Shown piece after piece: positions 1 through 5,633 of a stretch of 6,418 nucleotides of DNA. The notes under the pieces are model-generated. The model saw nothing but the letters and a program-made list of their open reading frames with translations, was not told the origin of the DNA and did not search any database. Every line of letters starts with the position of its first letter. The first letter of the stretch is position 1. Position numbers and translations under genes: made by a program. Where the stretch lies: positions 1-6,418 of the forward strand of contig PMYF01000524.1 in the NCBI GenBank assembly GCA_003171295.1, read 5' to 3'. The stretch comes from Acidobacteriota bacterium (lineage in GTDB: Bacteria; Acidobacteriota; Terriglobia; UBA7540).

Positions 1-1
1 G

Positions 2-70
2 TTTTACTCCGCCCTTGACACCCCTATCGCGTTAAAGTGCGGTCTAACAGCCGCCTGCGGAGGCATATGA
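2..70 (+). CDS. Possible C-terminal tail of an upstream gene (partial)
   Basis: The frame starting at base 2 is open from the window edge to a TGA at 68-70 and reads FYSALDTPIALKCGLTAACGGI. Its stop overlaps the ATG of the next gene (ATGA at 67-70), a junction typical of translationally coupled genes in an operon. The other two forward frames also close early, at 16-18 and 33-35, so the upstream gene could instead end in one of those. Twenty-two residues are too few to assign a family. The call rests only on the open frame and the junction geometry. Confidence 0.35.
   Translation, partial: FYSALDTPIALKCGLTAACGGI
59..63 (+). promoter_or_regulatory. Shine-Dalgarno for the first glycosyltransferase
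   Basis: GGAGG lies three bases before the ATG at 67. The spacing is short but the match is full. The alternative GTG at 37 and ATG at 88 have no comparable site, so this motif together with the ATGA overlap favours 67 as the start. Confidence 0.5.
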
Positions 71-1272
71 ATTCCCCCGAACTAGCTATGACTTCTTCAA
101 ACCGCGTGGAAAACATTCCGGTAACGGCCAGGAGAGTGGTCACCCTTACACCTACTTCCGCACCCTACCAGGTCCCTGTGATTGAAACGCTCTATCGGCG
201 CATTGGAGACGGCTTCACCGCCGTGATGCTCCGGCCCCCGCGCCCTGATATCCCCCAAGCTGCCCTCGGTACGGGCACGTTCCCCCGCCGGCTAATCGCA
301 GGTCTCTCGTTTAGCCTCTCGCTCTCCCCTGATCGAAGGGAGGGAACTCCATTTTGGTTCGTTTACTCTCCCGCTCTGCCTTTCGTGCTCAGGTCCCTGA
401 AACCAGAGGTGGTTATCAGCAGCGACTTCAACCTCTGGACGCTTACGTCCATACTCATGGGCTATCCTACGGTCCTTTTTTGGGAGGGGACACAGTACAC
501 GGAACGTACGGTGCGGCCTTGGCGTATGCGCCTGCGCAGGTGGATTGGAAGCCGAGCCAAAGCCTTTGTGGTGAACGGAAGCCTTTCTCGCCGCTACCTC
601 TTGGACGCAGTGGGGGTTCCGGGGGACCGAATCATCGAAGGAGGCCTCTGCCCCGAACCACCGCCCAAATACGTGCGGTGCGGCCCCAGAATGCTACGCC
701 CCGGAGATCCGCTCCGATGCCTATTCGTGGGCCCGATGGTCGCTGGAAAGGGTGTGCCCCATTTGCTTCATGCCGCAAAGTTGCTTGACATACATTTGGG
801 GGAACGGGGCCAGTTTGATATCTTGCTGTTAGGCGACGGTCCGGAACGGCTCCGTTACGAGGAACTCGCTCGTGAACTAGGCATCCAGAAACGCGTGCAC
901 TTTGCAGGCGACGTCCCTCCCGACCAAGTTTGGCGTTTCTACGAACAGGCGCATGTTTTCGTCCTTCCAACTCTTCAGGACAACTGGCCTTTGGTTGTCC
1001 CCGAAGCCATGTCGACGGGTCTCCCGGTATTGGTATCAAAACGTGCCGGGTCTGTGCCCGACCTGATCCGGGAAGGAGAGAATGGGTACTCGTTTGACCC
1101 TGAAGACCATGAGAGCTTGGCCTCTCATTTGGAGGAATACGTGAGGAATCCCCCCCTGATCCAGCGCCATGGCCAACGGAGCATCGAGCTCGTGTCGCCC
1201 TATAACCCGCAGCGTGCGGCAAACGCGTTTCTCTGGGCGGTGGCTAAGGCAAAAGAGGGAGCGCCCAATTAG
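67..1272 (+). CDS. GT-B glycosyltransferase, GT4 family (paralogue 1)
   Basis: Predicted cytoplasmic retaining glycosyltransferase that moves a sugar from a nucleotide-sugar donor to a growing lipid-linked glycan. Donor and acceptor cannot be read from the sequence. From the ATG at 67 it has 401 residues, normal for GT4. The N-terminal acceptor Rossmann domain starts near residue 23 (RVVTLTPTSAPYQVPVIETL) and includes 'SSDFNLWTL' (about 118-126). The C-terminal donor domain starts at 'CLFVGPMVAGKGV' (about 218-230), followed by 'LLLGDGPERL' and 'VHFAGDVP'. The donor-binding motif sits in 'LQDNWPLVVPEAM' as D305-x7-E313, where GT4 enzymes usually have Glu-x7-Glu. 'AGSVPDLIREGENGYSF' and a C-terminal helix complete the fold. 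A GTG at 37 would add ten residues and has no ribosome site; an ATG at 88 is also possible. The next gene encodes a clear relative. The fold and family are secure; the sugar specificity is unknown. Confidence 0.9.
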   Translation: MNSPELAMTSSNRVENIPVTARRVVTLTPTSAPYQVPVIETLYRRIGDGFTAVMLRPPRPDIPQAALGTGTFPRRLIAGLSFSLSLSPDRREGTPFWFVYSPALPFVLRSLKPEVVISSDFNLWTLTSILMGYPTVLFWEGTQYTERTVRPWRMRLRRWIGSRAKAFVVNGSLSRRYLLDAVGVPGDRIIEGGLCPEPPPKYVRCGPRMLRPGDPLRCLFVGPMVAGKGVPHLLHAAKLLDIHLGERGQFDILLLGDGPERLRYEELARELGIQKRVHFAGDVPPDQVWRFYEQAHVFVLPTLQDNWPLVVPEAMSTGLPVLVSKRAGSVPDLIREGENGYSFDPEDHESLASHLEEYVRNPPLIQRHGQRSIELVSPYNPQRAANAFLWAVAKAKEGAPN

Positions 1273-1307
1273 CCGTTGTGGGGTCCAAGCTGACCTTTGT
1301 CCCGCGC

Positions 1308-2603
1308 ATGTCCAGTTTGCAGCTTCAAGCCGTCCCAAACCTGGTTGGGGTGAGAGAGGGCTCACTTACTGGTGGATGTTATCCATTGAGATTTCAGAAA
1401 ACGGCTAAGAACTCGTGCGATAGCATCCGTATCGCGTGGCTAATGCCATCCCTGGCGAGGGGTTACTACTGGCAACCATTGTACAGGGATTTCACCAGGC
1501 TATTCCCGAACACAGTCATCTTCACTGGGAACTGGCCCGGGTACTTGCGCGGGTACGAGGAGTCGTTCACGGTGCAACAACTGGGGGGCTTCAAGTTTGT
1601 TGCTTGCAATCGAACCGAGACCGGGGCCGATATCGGATTCACGCGAGCGCCAGCCTCGATACTCCCCGAGCTGAGAAGGTTTCGTCCCTCGGTGATCTTT
1701 ACATCTTCGTTCACCATCTGGACCTTATACGCTTTGATCTACAAATCTTTCAGCCGTTGTCGCGTAGTCGGGGTATGGGACGGCACCTCACCCGGTACGG
1801 CCTTTCTCCACTCGCCGATAAGGCTGCGTTTACGCCGAACGCTGGCGCGTTTTATTGACACCGTCGTCACCAACTCGGACGCGGGAGAACGATACTTGCG
1901 GGACGTTCTGCGCATTCCCGAATCCAGGATACTCCGCCACCCCTATCAAGTAGCTGAGCCCGGGGCACTTTGTCTCGATTGGGATGGGGGGAGCCCCCTT
2001 AACCTGCTCCCCCGCCCGGTGTTTCTTTTCGTCGGAAGCCTGATTACCCTCAAGGGCTGGCGGTACCTTCTTGAGGCGGCCGCGCAATTGGTCGAGAAAG
2101 GCATGAACTCCTTTTCTGTTGTGTTGGCCGGCGACGGGGAACAAAGGCAGGACTTACTCAGGATGGTCACGGCTCTCAGGCTGGAGGGCATCGTTCATCT
2201 AATGGGGCAGATTCGCTATGAAGACCTGGGTGCCTTTTTCCGAGCCAGCGATGTGTTTGTTCTCCCTACCTTGGATGATGTCTGGGCAGTCGTCGTTCTG
2301 GAGGCCTTGGCGTTCGGGAAGCCCGTCCTCTGCTCTCAGTACGCTGGCGCAAAGGAAATGGTCGAACACGGGGTGAACGGCTATGTTTTCGACCCTCGCA
2401 ACTCGGGAGAGTTGGCTGAGCACATGGCGCGATTTATCCAGCAGCCGGGGTTGATCGCGGAGTTCGGTCAGAAATCCAAGGAGATCATTTCCCCGTACAC
2501 CCCGGAACATGCGGCGACAGTTCTAGGCAAACTCGTTCTGAGGCTCCTGGGTCGCAGCGAGCGCGCACTCGCCCTTGAGGAGCTGCCGCAGGAGAATCCC
2601 TGA
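1308..2603 (+). CDS. GT-B glycosyltransferase, GT4 family (paralogue 2)
   Basis: Predicted cytoplasmic GT4-type glycosyltransferase acting on the same glycan pathway. The conserved fold begins at 'IRIAWLMPSLARGYYW' (from about base 1425), with 'TSSFTIWTLYALI' in the acceptor domain. The donor domain opens with 'FLFVGSLITLKGWRYLLEA', followed by 'VVLAGDGEQR', 'VHLMGQI' and 'TLDDVWAVVVLEALAFGKPV'. That last segment gives D324-x7-E332 counted from the ATG at 1308 (431 residues). The C-terminal 'GVNGYVFDP' and 'SPYTPEHAA' closely match the preceding gene, so the two are paralogues. The start is uncertain. The frame is open from a GTG at 1278 (441 residues), ATG 1308 is the only upstream ATG, and GTG 1350 or TTG 1386 (about 405 residues, closer to paralogue 1, with GGTGGA nine bases ahead) are also possible. 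None has a strong ribosome site. It follows paralogue 1 by a short gap, presumably in one transcript. Confidence 0.88.
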   Translation: MSSLQLQAVPNLVGVREGSLTGGCYPLRFQKTAKNSCDSIRIAWLMPSLARGYYWQPLYRDFTRLFPNTVIFTGNWPGYLRGYEESFTVQQLGGFKFVACNRTETGADIGFTRAPASILPELRRFRPSVIFTSSFTIWTLYALIYKSFSRCRVVGVWDGTSPGTAFLHSPIRLRLRRTLARFIDTVVTNSDAGERYLRDVLRIPESRILRHPYQVAEPGALCLDWDGGSPLNLLPRPVFLFVGSLITLKGWRYLLEAAAQLVEKGMNSFSVVLAGDGEQRQDLLRMVTALRLEGIVHLMGQIRYEDLGAFFRASDVFVLPTLDDVWAVVVLEALAFGKPVLCSQYAGAKEMVEHGVNGYVFDPRNSGELAEHMARFIQQPGLIAEFGQKSKEIISPYTPEHAATVLGKLVLRLLGRSERALALEELPQENP

Positions 2604-2702
2604 GCGGTGCATCATCCTCGCAGGTATTGGAAAGACCCGCACGAGCGAAACCCTGGAAGATACACATCTAGCGAGGTTTCACCTCACACTGACAAGGCGT
2701 GA

Positions 2703-2778
2703 CCCCTCATCCGGCCCGCTATGCGGACCACCCTCTCCGAGGGGAGAGGGTGGTCGCCAAAGGCGACCGTGTGAGGGG
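2703..2778. repeat. Palindromic three-armed (cloverleaf) REP/MITE-like element
   Basis: A 76-base element in which nearly every base is paired. The outer stem is CCCCTCA (2703-2709) with TGAGGGG (2772-2778). Arm 1 is GGCCCGC-TAT-GCGGACC (2713-2729, one mismatch). Arm 2 is ACCCTCTCC-GAGG-GGAGAGGGT (2730-2751, perfect 9 bp). Arm 3 is GGTCGCC-AAA-GGCGACC (2752-2768, perfect 7 bp). The arms abut with no linker, so the layout is deliberate rather than chance GC richness. Arms 1 and 3 can partly swap into a longer arm 2 of 13 bp (2729-2755 minus the loop with one outer G-C pair). Elements with a 'CCCTCA(T/C)CCGGCC' edge are, to my recollection, commonly dispersed in intergenic DNA of many GC-rich bacteria. 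It could stabilise the mRNA 3' end, act as a weak terminator, or be an inert dispersed repeat. Only one copy is in this window. Confidence 0.75.
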
Positions 2779-2845
2779 GCATTGCGGTCGCAATAGCTTC
2801 GGAAATCTCGACTCAAATAGCCAAGTTTCGAATATCAAGCTTGCC

Positions 2846-2853
2846 AGAGAGGG
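2846..2853 (+). promoter_or_regulatory. Shine-Dalgarno that supports a TTG start
   Basis: AGAGAGGG ends nine bases before the TTG at 2863. The next in-frame candidate, GTG at 2869, would be fifteen bases away. The spacing and the family-typical N-terminus (MRVLISAYACEP) both select the TTG. Confidence 0.65.
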
Positions 2854-2862
2854 CTAATAGGC

Positions 2863-4107
2863 TTGCGAGTGCTCATCTCAGCTTACGCCTGCGAACCGGA
2901 CAAGGGTTCAGAGCCCGGAGTCGGTTGGACCTGGGCGCTGCAGATTTCGCGCTGGCATGAGGTCTGGGTCATCACCCGGGCGAACAATCGCGGCTCCATC
3001 GAGAAGGCGCTGGCAGCGCGGCCTATGCCCAATGTGCATTGGGTTTATTTCGACCTGCCGCGCTGGGCGGCCTTTTGGAAAAAGGGGAGGAGGGGCGGCC
3101 ACGCCTACTACTACCTCTGGCAGTTGGGCGCGTATTTCGTCGCCAGGAAGTTGCATCGAGAAGTGGGCTTCGACCTGGTCCACCATGTGACCTTTGTGAA
3201 TTACTGGTTGCCGACCTTCCTTGCCCTGCTCCCTGTCCCGTTCGTCTGGGGCCCAGTGGGAGGTGGAGAATCGGCGCCCCGCGGTTTCCGGCGCTGCTTT
3301 AGTCTGCGCGGGAAAGTTTTCGAGCTCCTTCGTGACCTGGCCCGGAGGCTGGGAGAGCTCGATCCTTTTGTTAGGCTGACGGCGCAACGAGCCCGTGTAG
3401 GACTTGCCACGACTGAAGAAACGGCGCTCCGCCTGCGCGAACTGGGGTGCCGGAAAGTGATGGTGCTTTCGCAGGTGTGCATGCCCAGCGAGGTGATCGC
3501 TCGCCTCGACGCCTTCCCCGTCCGGCAGAGTGGGCCTTTTCGCCTCGTCAGCATTGGGAATCTATTGCACTGGAAGGGCTTCGAACTTGGTTTGCGTGCC
3601 TTTGCCCGCTTCCAGCTATGGGCCCCGGCGGCAGAATACTGGATTATCGGGGATGGTCCAGAAAGAAAGGACTTAGTGAAGCTGGCCGAGAGGCTGGGGG
3701 TTGCGGAGAGGGTCATCCTCTTGGGCGCCATTCCCCGGCAGCAAGTTTTGGAGAAGCTTGCCGAATGCGATGTGCTGCTGCACCCCAGCCTGCACGATTC
3801 CGGCGGCTGGGTCTGTGTCGAGGCGATGGCTGCGGGTCGCCCCGTCGTTTGCCTTGACCTCGGGGGACCCACCGTGCAGGTTACCGAACAAACCGGCATC
3901 AAGGTACCGGCCATTTCCCCGGAGCAAGCCGTCCGAGACTTGGCAATGGCCATGCTGCACCTGGCACAGGACCCCGACACCAAAGCTCGCATGAGCAAAG
4001 CTTCTCGCCGGCGAGTGCAAGAGCACTTTGCTTGGACCAGCAAAGGCGACCGGATGCACCAGATCTATGAGGGCATAGTGGCGCCGGCGGAGGACCAGGC
4101 ATGCTGA
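2863..4107 (+). CDS. GT-B glycosyltransferase, GT4 family ('AYACEP' subfamily)
   Basis: Predicted cytoplasmic glycosyltransferase of 414 residues, of a different subfamily from the two upstream genes. The N-terminus MRVLISAYACEP followed by 'GSEPGVGW' (15-22) is the glycine-rich loop of the acceptor Rossmann domain. 'LVHHVTFVNYWLP' (about 105-117) and 'WGPVGGGESAP' (129-139) are hallmark segments. The donor domain starts at 'FRLVSIGNLLHWKGFELGLRAF' (about 226-247), then 'YWIIGDGPERKDL' (259-271) and 'LLHPSLHDSGGWVCVEAMAAGRPVVCLDLGGP' in part, where D312-x7-E320 takes the place of the usual Glu-x7-Glu. I recall an Asp here as common in this subfamily. The start is TTG, backed by a ribosome site. 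Its 3' end overlaps the next gene by seven bases, so the two are almost certainly co-translated. It sits downstream of the repeat element, which may make it the head of a separate transcriptional segment. The fold is secure; substrates are unknown. Confidence 0.92.
   Translation: MRVLISAYACEPDKGSEPGVGWTWALQISRWHEVWVITRANNRGSIEKALAARPMPNVHWVYFDLPRWAAFWKKGRRGGHAYYYLWQLGAYFVARKLHREVGFDLVHHVTFVNYWLPTFLALLPVPFVWGPVGGGESAPRGFRRCFSLRGKVFELLRDLARRLGELDPFVRLTAQRARVGLATTEETALRLRELGCRKVMVLSQVCMPSEVIARLDAFPVRQSGPFRLVSIGNLLHWKGFELGLRAFARFQLWAPAAEYWIIGDGPERKDLVKLAERLGVAERVILLGAIPRQQVLEKLAECDVLLHPSLHDSGGWVCVEAMAAGRPVVCLDLGGPTVQVTEQTGIKVPAISPEQAVRDLAMAMLHLAQDPDTKARMSKASRRRVQEHFAWTSKGDRMHQIYEGIVAPAEDQAC
4089..4093 (+). 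promoter_or_regulatory. Shine-Dalgarno for the ligase/polymerase gene
   Basis: GGAGG sits seven bases before the ATG at 4101, inside the end of the preceding glycosyltransferase gene. Its ideal spacing fixes this start and points to coupled translation across the 7-base overlap. Confidence 0.7.
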
Positions 4108-5579
4108 AGGCCGGGGAACTCCGCGACACTCACAGGCTCACATGGTTTGCCGCAGCCCTGACCCTGGGCATGGTTCTAACCTTCATCGCTCAGCGTTTTG
4201 GCGTTCCGGCGGCGTTTCTTGGCCTGCTGCTAATTCCCCTGGCTGTATTCGCCGTTCCCGCGGCCATCCGGCAGGTCATGGGACTTTCCAGCGCCCTGCG
4301 GATGCGCTTGGCATGGTGGCATGGACTCTGGTTATTGCTTCTTCTGAGCAGTCTAACGTTCCGAGTCCGCACCTCCGAGGCCATTGAGGATGCACCGGTG
4401 GATACTTGGGCCGCTTACCGGATCGCCTTGGTGGGGATCGTTGCCCTCTTCCTGGGTGTGCGCCTGGCTCTCAGGAGAACCACATGGGTGGGGTCGCTCT
4501 TTCGGGGGCTCCCAGGCGTATTGGCAACCTATGCCCTGGTCTGTGCGGCTTCTACGGCATGGTCGGCCTATCCGGCCTGGACGCTTTACCGGTCCTTGGA
4601 ATACGGGGTCGACCTCGCCCTATTGGCTGCCATTCTCGCTACCGTCGAGTCAGCCGAAACATACCGCACACTCTTCGACTGGACCTGGGCACTCTACGTC
4701 CTTCTGGTTTCCTCCATCTGCGTCGGAGTCCTGGTTTGGCCCGGGGAGGCGCTTCAGCCCTCCCCGGGCCTGATCGGGACCGCCCTCACGGGGGTGCTGC
4801 CAGCAATACCCGCCAATACCGTGGGAGAATTGGGCGCGGTAGTGGCAATTGTCGCGCTGGCGCGGCTGCTGCTCACGAGCGGGGACCCGCCCAACCATAC
4901 GTTCTATTCCTTGCTTCTGCTGGGCGGCCTCGTCACGCTTGTCCTGTCACAAACACGATCTGCCATTGCCGGTTTCTTGCTGGGAGCGGGGTTGCTCCTG
5001 TTCTTGGCAAAGAAAACCACGCTTTGGGTGTCTGCGATAATCGCCAGCCTGCTGATATTAGCGTCCCGCGCGGGGGACTTGCTCGGAGCCTACTTCCTGC
5101 GGGGACAGACTCCAGAACTGTTTGCGTCCCTGAGCGGTCGTGTGGATTGGTGGGAAGCGGGGTGGCAGGCGTTCATGACAAGCCCGCTGACCGGCCTGGG
5201 GGCCTATACAGCAAGGTTTGCGGTCCTTGCCAAAATTGGAGAATCCGAGACTTCCACCATCCATAACACCTACCTGGAGGTACTTGTGGGCACCAGCTTC
5301 TGGGGTTTGGTGCCTGTGCTGGTTGCCCTGATCGCAACCTGGTGGATCTTGATAGGGTGTGTGCGAAACTATCCTCGTAACTCCTGCGAGCGACAGATGG
5401 CGCTGGAAGCGGCCGCCGTCCTTGCCGTGGTCAGTGTACGCTCCTTGTTCACCACCCATCTGATCGCACATCCCTCCCTCAGTTTTCTCTTGCTGGTCGG
5501 CTACGCCGAGTTCCTGCGCCGCCACAGGAGCCAACGCAGACCAACCGGCGGATGGGTTCCAGCCGTGAACCAGCCATGA
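4101..5579 (+). CDS. O-antigen ligase / Wzy-type polymerase family membrane protein
   Basis: Polytopic inner-membrane protein of 492 residues with roughly ten to thirteen hydrophobic segments (clear ones near 13-31, 37-54, 73-87, 105-123, 194-213, 242-258, 270-282, 288-303, 307-321, 399-419, 458-475). The C-terminal half matches the Wzy_C (O-antigen ligase) pattern. It has 'LSQTRSAIAGFLLG' with R286 and a large hydrophilic loop holding 'LSGRVDWWEAGWQAF' with R347. It then has 'SPLTGLGAYTARF' and 'TIHNTYLEVLVGTSFWG' with H388. Arg and His residues in this loop are the known functional residues of WaaL-type ligases. It would join lipid-carrier-linked glycans on the periplasmic face, either polymerising repeat units (Wzy) or ligating the chain (WaaL); sequence alone does not separate the two. 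The setting among glycosyltransferases with a secreted protein next door leans toward polymerase of an exopolysaccharide. The gene contains an unusually stable hairpin at 4738-4770. Confidence 0.9.
   Translation: MLKAGELRDTHRLTWFAAALTLGMVLTFIAQRFGVPAAFLGLLLIPLAVFAVPAAIRQVMGLSSALRMRLAWWHGLWLLLLLSSLTFRVRTSEAIEDAPVDTWAAYRIALVGIVALFLGVRLALRRTTWVGSLFRGLPGVLATYALVCAASTAWSAYPAWTLYRSLEYGVDLALLAAILATVESAETYRTLFDWTWALYVLLVSSICVGVLVWPGEALQPSPGLIGTALTGVLPAIPANTVGELGAVVAIVALARLLLTSGDPPNHTFYSLLLLGGLVTLVLSQTRSAIAGFLLGAGLLLFLAKKTTLWVSAIIASLLILASRAGDLLGAYFLRGQTPELFASLSGRVDWWEAGWQAFMTSPLTGLGAYTARFAVLAKIGESETSTIHNTYLEVLVGTSFWGLVPVLVALIATWWILIGCVRNYPRNSCERQMALEAAAVLAVVSVRSLFTTHLIAHPSLSFLLLVGYAEFLRRHRSQRRPTGGWVPAVNQP
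4738..4770 (+). repeat. Perfect 12-bp inverted repeat inside the ligase gene
   Basis: GGCCCGGGGAGG (4738-4749) is exactly complementary to CCTCCCCGGGCC (4759-4770), with a nine-base loop CGCTTCAGC. It lies in the stretch coding for the hydrophilic segment 'WPGEALQPSPGL' (about 213-224). No U-tract follows, so it is not a canonical terminator. Confidence 0.8.
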
Positions 5580-5633
5580 ATCCGGAGGACCCCGCCCCCG
5601 GCAACTCTGTTCCGTGAGACTCAGAGCAACGAA

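Larger units (their letters stand above)
2604..2862 (+). other. Intergenic region with repeat element, splits the gene block
   Basis: These 259 bases hold no credible gene. The only frame through it translates the palindromic repeat into a low-complexity Arg/Gly/Pro-rich peptide. It contains a small hairpin at 2673-2685 (GAGGT-TTC-ACCTC), the cloverleaf element at 2703-2778, a short palindrome at 2781-2794 (ATTGCG-GT-CGCAAT), and a ribosome site just before the next gene. I see no convincing -35/-10 pair and no U-tract terminator, so whether transcription stops or restarts here is open. Confidence 0.6.

Noticed and set aside
15..48. TTGACA at 15-20 as a -35 box with a -10 near 43-48
   Set aside because: The best AT-rich hexamer (TCTAAC) is 22 bases away and a poor match, and the segment probably codes for the end of an upstream gene.
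2703..2778. The cloverleaf as a tRNA gene
   Set aside because: The 76-base length and three arms mimic a tRNA, but there is no 7-base anticodon loop, no T-loop consensus and no CCA-type acceptor; loops are 3-4 bases.
2575..2796. Small + strand frame of 73 codons spanning the end of paralogue 2 and the intergenic repeat
   Set aside because: Its second half is the translation of the cloverleaf repeat and its first half shadows the upstream gene; no domain or ribosome site.
2703..2862. Rho-independent terminator or promoter in the intergenic region
   Set aside because: The hairpins are not followed by a T-run, and no -35/-10 pair with acceptable spacing is visible before 2863.
3201..4043. Long antisense frame of 280 codons opposite the third glycosyltransferase
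   Set aside because: It is a high-GC shadow: Ser/Arg/Pro-rich, no recognisable motif, while the + strand shows a complete GT4 fold.
4406..5266. 286-codon + strand frame inside the ligase gene
   Set aside because: Arg/Gly-rich out-of-frame translation of membrane-segment codons; the ligase frame has the conserved family motifs and a good ribosome site.
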